From Comamonas_C sp026954015 (lineage in GTDB: Bacteria > Pseudomonadota > Gammaproteobacteria > Burkholderiales > Burkholderiaceae_C), in the NCBI GenBank assembly GCA_035063785.1, contig JAPSFS010000014.1:1-64000 (forward strand): 64,000 nt of DNA. The letters are read 5' to 3'. Positions within the stretch are counted from its first letter, which is position 1, and each line of letters opens with the position of its first letter. Below, in pieces: positions 42,318-49,577 of this stretch. The notes beneath the pieces were generated by a model. It was not told where the DNA came from, did no database searches, and saw only the letters and a list, made by a program, of their open reading frames with translations. The position numbers and the translations under genes are program-made.

Positions 42318-43487
42318 CTACTCAGGCAAGAGCACTCGATCGCCCTGATGGCCGCCGCGCACCAGCATGTCGCGCGTCATTTCGCCGACGTTCTTCACGC
42401 TGGTGAGCGTCATGGCCACATGCATTTCCTTCTGCAGCAGGTCCAGGAGATTCGCCACGCCAGCCTGGCCGGCGGCGGCCAGGGCGTAGATGTAGGCGCG
42501 GCCGATCATGGTGCAGTCGGCGCCCAGCGCCAGCATGCGCACCACGTCCAGGCCGCTGCGGATGCCCGAGTCGACCAGGATCTTGATCTGGCCCTTGACC
42601 GCGTCGGCAATCGGCGGCAGCGCCCGCGCCGTGGGCAGCACGCCGTCGAGCTGGCGGCCGCCGTGGTTGGAGACGACGATGCCGTCGGCGCCGAAGCGCA
42701 CGGCGTCGCGCGCGTCGTCGGGGTCGAGGATGCCCTTGATGAGCATCGCGCCCTTCCAGAACTCGCGGATCCACTCCAGGTCCTTCCAGGAGATCGAGGG
42801 GTCGAAGTTCTCGCCCAGGTAGCCCATGTAGTCTTCCAGGCCGATGGTCTTGCCGAAGTAGCGCGAGATGTTGCCCAGGTCGTGCGGGCGGCCCCACAGG
42901 CCCACGTCCCAGCTCCAGCGCGGGTGCAGCACCGCCTGCGCGTAGCGGCGCAGCGCGGCGTTGGGGCCGCTCATGCCGGAATGCGCGTCGCGGTAGCGCG
43001 CGCCGGGCACCGGCATGTCCACGGTGAACACCAGGGTCGAGCAGCCGGCGGCCTGGGCACGCTCGAGCGCGTTCTTCATGAAGCCGCGGTCCTTCAGCAC
43101 GTAGAGCTGAAACCACATCGGCCGCTTGATCCTGGGCACCACCTCCTCGATCGGGCACACCGAGACGCTGGACAGGGTGAAGGGCACGCCCTTGGCGTCG
43201 GCCGCCATGGCCGCCTGCACCTCGCCGCGGCGCGCGTACATGCCGGTGATGCCCACCGGCGACAGCGCCACCGGCAGCGCCAGCTTCTCGCCGAACAGCT
43301 CGATGCTGGTGTCGAGCTGGCGCATGTCGCGCAGCACGCGCTGGCGCAGCGCGACCTCGGCCAGCTCCTCGACGTTGCGGCGCAGCGTCTTCTCGGCGTA
43401 GGCGCCGCCGTCGATGTAGTGGAACAGGAACGGCGGCAGGCGCCGGCGCGCGGCTTCGCGGTAGTCGGTGGGGGACGAGATGATCAT
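42318..43487 (-). CDS. lldD: FMN-dependent alpha-hydroxy-acid dehydrogenase, LldD-like
   Basis: This 389-residue flavoenzyme oxidises L-lactate or another L-2-hydroxy acid and passes electrons to the respiratory chain. It starts IISSPTDYREAARRRLPPFLFHYIDGGA, which includes the catalytic Tyr, and has the active-site His and Arg in SNHGGRQLDG. The FMN-phosphate segment VDSGIRSGLDVVRMLALGA follows. The length and motifs match bacterial LldD. It begins 29 bases after the kynU stop, an unusual partner. Mandelate or glycolate oxidase activity is possible. Confidence 0.92.
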   Translation of the reverse strand: MIISSPTDYREAARRRLPPFLFHYIDGGAYAEKTLRRNVEELAEVALRQRVLRDMRQLDTSIELFGEKLALPVALSPVGITGMYARRGEVQAAMAADAKGVPFTLSSVSVCPIEEVVPRIKRPMWFQLYVLKDRGFMKNALERAQAAGCSTLVFTVDMPVPGARYRDAHSGMSGPNAALRRYAQAVLHPRWSWDVGLWGRPHDLGNISRYFGKTIGLEDYMGYLGENFDPSISWKDLEWIREFWKGAMLIKGILDPDDARDAVRFGADGIVVSNHGGRQLDGVLPTARALPPIADAVKGQIKILVDSGIRSGLDVVRMLALGADCTMIGRAYIYALAAAGQAGVANLLDLLQKEMHVAMTLTSVKNVGEMTRDMLVRGGHQGDRVLLPE

Positions 43488-43516
43488 GGCTGCAAGCCCT
43501 CCGCAGACATCGCGCG

Positions 43517-44770
43517 TCAGGTCACATCGCCGCGCCGGTGAAAGCGCGCCTGCGCCCACTCCCTGCCCTGCAGCACGGCCTTCAGGTGTTGAACGGCGTC
43601 CCAGATGTCGACGTAGCGCAGGTACAGCGGCGTCACGCCAAAGCGCGCCACCTCCGGTTCGCGGTAGTCACCCACCACGCCGCGCGCAATCAGCGCCTGC
43701 ACCAGCGCATAGCCTTCGGGGTGGCGCAGGCTCACGTGGCTGCCGCGGTGCGCGTGCTCGCGCGGGGTGACGAGCGTCAGGTCCATGCCCGTGCATTCCT
43801 GCTCCACGAGGTCGATGAACAGGTCGGTCAGCGCAAGCGACTTGGCGCGGACGCGCTGCATGTCGGTTTTCAGAAAGATCTCGACGCCGCAGGCCACCAG
43901 GCCGAGCGAGACGATGGGCTGCGTGCCGCACAGGAAGCTGCGGATGCCGTGCTCGGGCACGTAGTCCACCGCCATGTCGAATGGGCGTGCGTGGCCCCAC
44001 CAGCCCGACAGCGGCTGCCAGAAGTCGCGCCGGTGGCGCGGGTGGGCCCACAGCATGGCGGGCGCGCCCGGCCCGCCGTTGAGGTATTTGTAGGTGCAGC
44101 CGATCGCGAAGTCGGCATTGGCGGCGTTCAGGTCGACCGGCACCGCGCCGATGGAGTGGCACAGGTCCCAGACGGCCAGCGCCCCGCGCTCGTGCGCCAG
44201 CGCGGTGCAGGCCGCCATGTCGTAGAGGTAGCCGGTGCGGTAGTTGACGTGCGAGAGCAGCACGATGGCGGTCTGCTCGGTGACTGCGCCGGGCAGGTCT
44301 TGCGGGTCGTCCAGCAGTTGCAGCGTGTGGCCCTGCCCCAGCGAGGCGATCAGGCCCTGCACCATGTACAGGTCAGTGGGGAAGGCATCGCGCTCGGCGA
44401 CGATGACCTTGCGGTGGGGCTGGCGCTGCTGCTGCATGCGCAGCGCGTTGGCGAGCACCTTGTACAGGTTGATCGAGGTGGAGTCGGTGACGACGATCTC
44501 GTCCGCCCCGGCGCCGACCAGGGGCGCCATCTGGTTGCCCAGGCGCAGCGGCAGGTTCCACCAGTCGGCCTTGTTCCAGCTATGGATCAGATCGACGCCC
44601 CATTCGCGCTGCACCACGTCCTGCGCGTGCGCGAGCGCTCGGCGGGGCCGGGCACCCAGCGAGTTGCCGTCCAGATAGATGACGCCATCGGGCAGCTCGA
44701 ACTCCTGGCGCAGGGGCGCGAGTTCGTCGCGCGCATCGCTGGCCTCACAGTGCTCGCGGGTAATCGTCAT
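43517..44770 (-). CDS. kynU: Kynureninase
   Basis: KynU cleaves kynurenine to anthranilate and alanine with pyridoxal phosphate, in tryptophan breakdown. The 417-residue protein starts TITREHCEASDARDELAPL and contains YLDGNSLGARPRRA. The PLP lysine is in GCTYKYLNGGPGAP, and SGWWGHARPFDMAVDYVP follows. AAAGGA seven bases before the ATG at 44770 fixes the start; the longer frame extends back over the intergenic hairpins. Tryptophan dioxygenase and formamidase genes (kynA, kynB) are not visible in the window. Confidence 0.95.
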   Translation of the reverse strand: MTITREHCEASDARDELAPLRQEFELPDGVIYLDGNSLGARPRRALAHAQDVVQREWGVDLIHSWNKADWWNLPLRLGNQMAPLVGAGADEIVVTDSTSINLYKVLANALRMQQQRQPHRKVIVAERDAFPTDLYMVQGLIASLGQGHTLQLLDDPQDLPGAVTEQTAIVLLSHVNYRTGYLYDMAACTALAHERGALAVWDLCHSIGAVPVDLNAANADFAIGCTYKYLNGGPGAPAMLWAHPRHRRDFWQPLSGWWGHARPFDMAVDYVPEHGIRSFLCGTQPIVSLGLVACGVEIFLKTDMQRVRAKSLALTDLFIDLVEQECTGMDLTLVTPREHAHRGSHVSLRHPEGYALVQALIARGVVGDYREPEVARFGVTPLYLRYVDIWDAVQHLKAVLQGREWAQARFHRRGDVT

Positions 44771-44856
44771 GGGAGTGTCCTTTCGTATCGTTCTCCGCCA
44801 CGGTGGGCGCACCGCGTTCGAGTATGCGCCGATCAGGTCGTCGGGGGCTGCACATC

Positions 44857-44891
44857 CGAGCCCTGCAGCCTGGGCTCGCCGCCTTCGGCGG
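44857..44891. other. Tandem hairpins in the kynU-dmlA divergent region
   Basis: CGAGCCC (44857-44863) pairs with GGGCTCG (44872-44878), followed at once by CCGCC-TTC-GGCGG (44879-44891). They lie in the 197 bases between divergent kynU and the tartrate/malate dehydrogenase gene. The first could be an operator; the pair could also be an RNA structure. Confidence 0.35.
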
Positions 44892-44967
44892 ACTACACTG
44901 CGCGGCTCGACCGCCGCGGTGTGCATCGCCAGTGGCTGAACAACCCCATCGATCAACAGCCCCACCC

Positions 44968-46056
44968 ATGTCCCCCCCCTTCCAGATTGCCGTGATCGCC
45001 GGTGACGGCATCGGCCGCGAAGTCATGCCCGAGGGCGTGCGCGTCGTGGAAGCCGCGGCCAGGTGCTTTGGCATCGCGCTTGAACTGCACTCCTTCGATT
45101 GGGCGCACTGCGACTACTACGCGCAGCACGGCACCATGATGCCCGATGACTGGAAGCAGCAGCTCGCGGGCATGGATGCAATCTACTTCGGCGCCGTAGG
45201 CTGGCCCGCCACGGTGCCCGACCACATCTCGCTCTGGGGGTCGCTCCTGAAGTTGCGCCGCGAGTTCGATCAGTACGTCAACCTGCGCCCGGTGCGCCTG
45301 TTTGACGGCGTGCCCTGCCCGCTGGCGGGCAAGCAGCCGGGCGACATCGATTACCTCGTGGTGCGCGAGAACACCGAGGGCGAGTACACCGCGCTGGGCG
45401 GCGTGATGTACGAAGGCACCGAGCGCGAGATCGTGATCCAGGAGTCGGTCTATTCGCGCCACGGCGCCGAGCGGCTGCTCAAATTCGCGTTCGAGCTGGC
45501 GCAGAGCCGCCCGAAGAAGCACCTGTCGCTCGCCACCAAGAGCAACGGCATCGCGATCAGCATGCCCTGGTGGGACGAGCAGGCGGCCGCGATGGCGAGC
45601 CGCTACCCGCAGGTGGCCTGGGACAAGCACCACATCGACATCCTCGCCGCGCGCTTCGTCCTGCAGCCCGAGCGCTTCGACGTGGTGGCCGCGACCAATC
45701 TGTTCGGCGACATCCTCTCCGATCTCGGCCCGGCGACGACCGGCACCATCGGCCTTGCGCCCTCGGCCAATCTCAATCCCGAACGGAAATTCCCCAGCCT
45801 GTTCGAGCCGGTGCACGGCTCGGCGCCCGATATCTACGGCAAGGGCATCGCCAACCCGATCGCGATGATCTGGTCGGGCGCGCTGATGCTGGACTTCCTC
45901 ACGCACGGCCAGGGCGCCGGGCGCGCCGCGCACGACGCCATCGTGGCAGCCGTCGAACAAGCCCTCGCAAGCGGCCTGCGCACCCCCGACCTGGGCGGCG
46001 CGGCCAGCACCACGCAGGTGGGCGAGGCCATCGCGGCGCTGATCGCCAAGGGCTGA
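44968..46056 (+). CDS. Tartrate/D-malate dehydrogenase (isopropylmalate dehydrogenase family)
   Basis: The 362-residue enzyme belongs to the beta-decarboxylating dehydrogenases. It begins FQIAVIAGDGIGREVMPEGV and has RENTEGEYTALGG for substrate phosphate or carboxylate contact. The metal-binding DILSDLGPATTGTIGLAPSANL and the NAD site GSAPDIYGKGIANP follow. Sequence details fit the tartrate dehydrogenase/DmlA branch, which oxidises and decarboxylates D-malate, tartrate or isopropylmalate-like acids, rather than LeuB. It is transcribed away from kynU and appears monocistronic. Confidence 0.85.
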   Translation: MSPPFQIAVIAGDGIGREVMPEGVRVVEAAARCFGIALELHSFDWAHCDYYAQHGTMMPDDWKQQLAGMDAIYFGAVGWPATVPDHISLWGSLLKLRREFDQYVNLRPVRLFDGVPCPLAGKQPGDIDYLVVRENTEGEYTALGGVMYEGTEREIVIQESVYSRHGAERLLKFAFELAQSRPKKHLSLATKSNGIAISMPWWDEQAAAMASRYPQVAWDKHHIDILAARFVLQPERFDVVAATNLFGDILSDLGPATTGTIGLAPSANLNPERKFPSLFEPVHGSAPDIYGKGIANPIAMIWSGALMLDFLTHGQGAGRAAHDAIVAAVEQALASGLRTPDLGGAASTTQVGEAIAALIAKG

Positions 46057-46086
46057 TTGGGCGCGCCGCCGCAGGCAAGCGGCCGC

Positions 46087-46812
46087 TTACGGCCCGCGCA
46101 CGTCCGGGCCGGCGAGGGCGCCGTCGTCCTGCGACATCCGGCCCGCGCCCAGGCCCAGGCCGCCGCCTACGGCCATCCCGGCGCCGCCGCCACCACCACC
46201 GCCGCCACCACCCCCTCCAGAGCGGCCGCCCGCGTTCGCGCCACCGCCGCGTCCGCCTCCCGCCCCGGCGCTGCGCACCGGGCCCTGCTTGGGAACCGCC
46301 AGGTCGGCGGGAACGGCATCGAGCTCCAGCACCTCGCGGATGAAGTTGCGCAGCGACACCACCAGCGCGGCGGTCTCGATCTGGCGCCCGGCCACCATGT
46401 CGCTCGCGGCCTGCACGGCCAGCCGCACCTGCTCGGCCGTGCCCAGCAGCATCACGTCCGAGAGCGCGGCCTCGACCGCATCGCGGATGCGGCGCCTGCG
46501 CTCGGAGTCGCCCGCCTCGGGCGCCGCCGCATGCGGCGCGTCTTCCTCCGCTGCGGCATCGCGCGCGCGCAGCTCGCGCGCGTGGCGCGGGTCCACCGCC
46601 AGGTTGCCCGTGAAGGAGCCGCCCAGCGTCTTGTAGGCGGCGATCAGCGTTTTCAGCCGCTCGTTGATCTGGCGGTTCTGACGCTCGCGGCGCTGCTGCA
46701 GGCGCTGCATCACCAGCAGGCGAATGCCCACGGCCACGACCGTCACGAGCACCAGCCCGAGCAGCGTGGACAGCACGCCCTGCCAGGAGCTGAAATCGAT
46801 GGAGTTGCGCAT
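46087..46812 (-). CDS. Membrane-anchored protein with glycine-rich tail, unknown
   Basis: I do not recognise this gene. The 241-residue protein has one N-terminal membrane segment (GVLSTLLGLVLVTVVAVGIRLLVM) followed by an Arg/Gln-rich helix and INERLKTLIAAYKTLGGSFTGNL. A helical middle region contains RRRRIRDAVEAALSDVMLLG. The C-terminal tail is almost pure glycine (residues about 195-225) before MSQDDGALAGPDV. The helical part resembles nothing I can name. It follows pmbA on the same strand with 36 bases between them, and may be a lineage-specific envelope protein. Confidence 0.7.
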   Translation of the reverse strand: MRNSIDFSSWQGVLSTLLGLVLVTVVAVGIRLLVMQRLQQRRERQNRQINERLKTLIAAYKTLGGSFTGNLAVDPRHARELRARDAAAEEDAPHAAAPEAGDSERRRRIRDAVEAALSDVMLLGTAEQVRLAVQAASDMVAGRQIETAALVVSLRNFIREVLELDAVPADLAVPKQGPVRSAGAGGGRGGGANAGGRSGGGGGGGGGGGGAGMAVGGGLGLGAGRMSQDDGALAGPDVRGP

Positions 46813-46848
46813 GGCGGGGAGCGTAGCAGACCGCCCCGCTGTGGCGGC

Positions 46849-48258
46849 TCAGCTCCCCGCCACCTTCATGCGGTTGACCAACATGGAGCCGACCGTCTTG
46901 GCGCCGTAGCCATAGGCATCGGCGCCCACGGCCTCTATCCCCTTGAACATGGCCCTGAGGTTGCCTGCGATGGTGATCTCCTGCACCGGGTAGGCAATCT
47001 CGCCGTTTTCCACCCAGAAGCCGCTGGCGCCGCGCGAATAGTCCCCCGTGACCAGGTTCACGCCCTGGCCCATGAGCTCGATCACGAACAGACCCGTGCC
47101 GAGCTTGCGGAGCATGGCGTCGAGGTCGTCGCCCGCGCGCGTGCGCCGCGACGTGAGCGTGAGGTTGTGCGAGCCGCCCGCGTTGCCCGTGGTGTGCATG
47201 CCCAGCTTGCGCGCCGAATAACTCGACAGGAAATAGCCCGCCACGCGCCCGCCCTCGACCACCTTGCGCGGTGCCACGCGTACACCCTCGTCGTCGAACG
47301 GCGAGCTGCCCTTGCCCTGCGGGATGAACGGGTCCTCTGCAACGTCGATGTGCGCGGGAAAGACCGGCTTGCCCAGCGCATCCACGAGAAAACTGCTCTT
47401 GCGGTACAGCGCGCCGCCGCTCACGGCCTGCACGAAGCTGCCCAGCAGCCCGGCGGCCAGCGGCGCCTCGAACAGCACCGGGCATTCGGTGGTCGCGATC
47501 TTGCGTGCGCCCAGGCGCGAGAGCGCCCGCTCGGCCGCGTAGCGGCCCACCGCCTCGGGCGTGGCCAGATGCGCCGCGTCGCGCTCGGAGCTGTACCAGG
47601 CATCGCGCTGCATCTGGCCGCGCCGCCCCGGCAGCGAGGCGATCGGCGCTACCGAGATGCTGTGGCGCGAGCTGGCGTAGCCGCCGCGAAAGCCGTGCGT
47701 GTGCGCGCTGAAAAAGTGGCTCTGCTGCGCCGAGACGCTGGCGCCCTCGCTGTTGGTGATGCGCTGGTGCGTCTGCATCGCCGCGGCCTCGCATTCGAGC
47801 GCGATGCGCGCGGCCTCCTCGCTCGTGAGGCTCCACGGATGGAACAGATCGAGGTCACGGTGCGACGCTGTGGGCGCCACGTCCTGCGCGTCGGGCAGGC
47901 CCGCCACCGGGTCTTCGGCGGTGAAGCGCGCGATGTCGTACGCGGCCTGCACCGTCTGGCGCACCGCCGCGGGCGAGAAATCGGACGTGCTCGCGTTGCC
48001 CCGACGCTGGCCGAGGTAGACCGTCACGCCCAGCGATTTGTCGCGGTTGCGCTCCACGCTTTCGAGCTGCCCGCGGCGCACGCCCACCGACAGGCCGCAG
48101 CCCTCGGACGCCTCCGCCCCCGCGTCACTCGCGCCGAGCTTGCGCGCGTGCGCCAAGGCCTGATCGACCAGATCTTCGAACTGCGCGCGGGAATAACTGA
48201 AGCCGGTTTCGGCGGCGCCGCCGGCGGATGGGCCGCGCGCGTGGGGTGTTGTTTTCAT
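46849..48258 (-). CDS. pmbA: Metalloprotease component PmbA/TldE
   Basis: TldE partners with TldD in a heterodimeric metalloprotease that degrades unfolded peptides and matures some ribosomally made peptides such as microcins. The 469-residue protein has the TldD/PmbA N-terminal domain (FSYSRAQFEDLVDQALAHARKLG) and the C-terminal part with VTGDYSRGASGFWVENGEI. TldE lacks the HExxxH zinc site of TldD, and none is visible here. A tldD gene is not in the window. The ATG at 48258 replaces a longer in-frame start; the gene diverges from darP. Confidence 0.93.
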   Translation of the reverse strand: MKTTPHARGPSAGGAAETGFSYSRAQFEDLVDQALAHARKLGASDAGAEASEGCGLSVGVRRGQLESVERNRDKSLGVTVYLGQRRGNASTSDFSPAAVRQTVQAAYDIARFTAEDPVAGLPDAQDVAPTASHRDLDLFHPWSLTSEEAARIALECEAAAMQTHQRITNSEGASVSAQQSHFFSAHTHGFRGGYASSRHSISVAPIASLPGRRGQMQRDAWYSSERDAAHLATPEAVGRYAAERALSRLGARKIATTECPVLFEAPLAAGLLGSFVQAVSGGALYRKSSFLVDALGKPVFPAHIDVAEDPFIPQGKGSSPFDDEGVRVAPRKVVEGGRVAGYFLSSYSARKLGMHTTGNAGGSHNLTLTSRRTRAGDDLDAMLRKLGTGLFVIELMGQGVNLVTGDYSRGASGFWVENGEIAYPVQEITIAGNLRAMFKGIEAVGADAYGYGAKTVGSMLVNRMKVAGS

Positions 48259-48325
48259 GGCGGCGGCTATGATACTTGGCGCCCGATCGCGGCGCCGCCC
48301 GCACCGCACCGCCGCACCTCCCGCC

Positions 48326-48970
48326 ATGCCCCGCAAACCCACCAAAGGCTATTACGTCAAGGGCCAGTTCGTCGCCGAAGGCACTGAACTGGACGAGCAG
48401 TTCAAGGCCGAACTGCGCGGCACCACCGGCGAAAGCAAGACCGAGCGCAAGCGTGCCAGCGCCGAACTGCAGGAGCTGGGCAGCGCGCTGCTCACGCTGG
48501 GCGCCGACCCGCTCGCCAGCCTCGCGCTGCCCGAGCGGCTGCTGGACGCGCTCGCCGAAGCGCGGCGCATCACCGCGTTCGAGGGGCTGCGCCGGCAGAT
48601 GCAGCTTGTGGGCAAGCTCATGCGCAAGCTCGATGCCGACACGCTCGCGCGCGTGCGCGCCAGCGTCGCAAGCGCCGGCGCGGGCCGCCAGCAGGAGGCG
48701 CTGGCACTGCACGAAGCGGAGCACTGGCGCGACCGGCTGCTGGCGGACGAACACGCGCTCGCCGCCTGGCTTGCGGCGCACCCGGCGAGCGACGCCCAGC
48801 ACCTGCGCTCGCTCATCCGCCAGGCGCGCAAGGACAACCCGCCGGTGAGCGCGACGGAGGTCTCGCAAGGTCTTGCGCCCCGCAGGAGCCGCGCGTACCG
48901 GGAACTCTTTCAGGCGCTGCGCGGCGAGTTGCTGCAAGCGCCGCCCACCACCGAGGGACCCCATGCCTGA
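48326..48970 (+). CDS. darP: Ribosome biogenesis factor DarP/YjgA
   Basis: DarP (YjgA, DUF615) binds late 50S subunits and helps assembly around the peptidyl-transferase centre. The 214-residue protein has the family pattern TESKTERKRASAELQELG-like near the N terminus and ITAFEGLRRQMQLVGKLMRKLD in the middle. A Gln/Arg-rich helical second half ends RSRAYRELFQALRG. The ATG at 48326 follows CACCTCCCGCC. In E. coli yjgA also lies opposite pmbA, so the neighbourhood supports the call. It overlaps mogA by eight bases. Confidence 0.9.
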   Translation: MPRKPTKGYYVKGQFVAEGTELDEQFKAELRGTTGESKTERKRASAELQELGSALLTLGADPLASLALPERLLDALAEARRITAFEGLRRQMQLVGKLMRKLDADTLARVRASVASAGAGRQQEALALHEAEHWRDRLLADEHALAAWLAAHPASDAQHLRSLIRQARKDNPPVSATEVSQGLAPRRSRAYRELFQALRGELLQAPPTTEGPHA

Positions 48971-49577
48971 CACGCCTGCCACAGCGCTCCCCCCGCCCGA
49001 GCCGGTCACGATCGGCGTGGTCTCGGTCAGCGACCGCGCGAGCCAGGGCGTCTATGAAGACCAGGGGCTGCCCACGCTCCAGGACTGGCTCACGCGCGCG
49101 CTGCACAACCCGATCACGTTCGACGCGCGCCTGATTCCGGATGAGCAGGAACGCATCCGCGCCACGCTCGTCGAGCTCGCCAGCGCAGGGTGCTCGCTGA
49201 TTCTCACGACCGGCGGCACCGGCCCCGCGCCGCGCGACGTGACGCCCGAGGCCACGCTGGCCGTGGCCGACAAGGTGATGCCCGGCTTTGGCGAGCAGAT
49301 GCGGCGCATCAGCCAGCACTTCGTTCCCACGGCCATCCTGTCGCGTCAGGTGGCGGTGATCCGCGGCCAGAGCCTCATCATCAACCTGCCGGGCCAGCCC
49401 AAGGCCATCGCCGAAACGCTCGAAGGGCTGAAAGACAAGGATGGCGCGCCGCTCGTGCCCGGCATCTTCGCGGCCGTGCCGTACTGCGTGGATCTCATCG
49501 GCGGGCCCTACCTGGAAACGGTGGACAGCGTCTGCAAGGCCTTCCGGCCCAAGAGCGCGGTGCGCCACCAGCGCTGA
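48963..49577 (+). CDS. mogA: Molybdopterin adenylyltransferase MogA
   Basis: MogA activates molybdopterin by adenylating it before molybdate insertion by MoeA. The 204-residue protein has the MPT-binding motifs IGVVSVSDRASQGVYEDQGL and LTTGGTGPAPRDVTPEAT, and SLIINLPGQPKAIAETLEG. Asp and Glu residues near the active site are present. The start at 48963 overlaps the darP stop by eight bases. No other molybdenum cofactor genes lie nearby. It ends directly against the convergent spoT stop, with no intervening base. Confidence 0.94.
   Translation: MPDTPATALPPPEPVTIGVVSVSDRASQGVYEDQGLPTLQDWLTRALHNPITFDARLIPDEQERIRATLVELASAGCSLILTTGGTGPAPRDVTPEATLAVADKVMPGFGEQMRRISQHFVPTAILSRQVAVIRGQSLIINLPGQPKAIAETLEGLKDKDGAPLVPGIFAAVPYCVDLIGGPYLETVDSVCKAFRPKSAVRHQR

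Noticed and set aside
46190..46260. GC-rich triplet repeats as a microsatellite or CRISPR-like array
   Set aside because: They encode the glycine tail of the unknown membrane protein; there are no spacers or regular repeat units.
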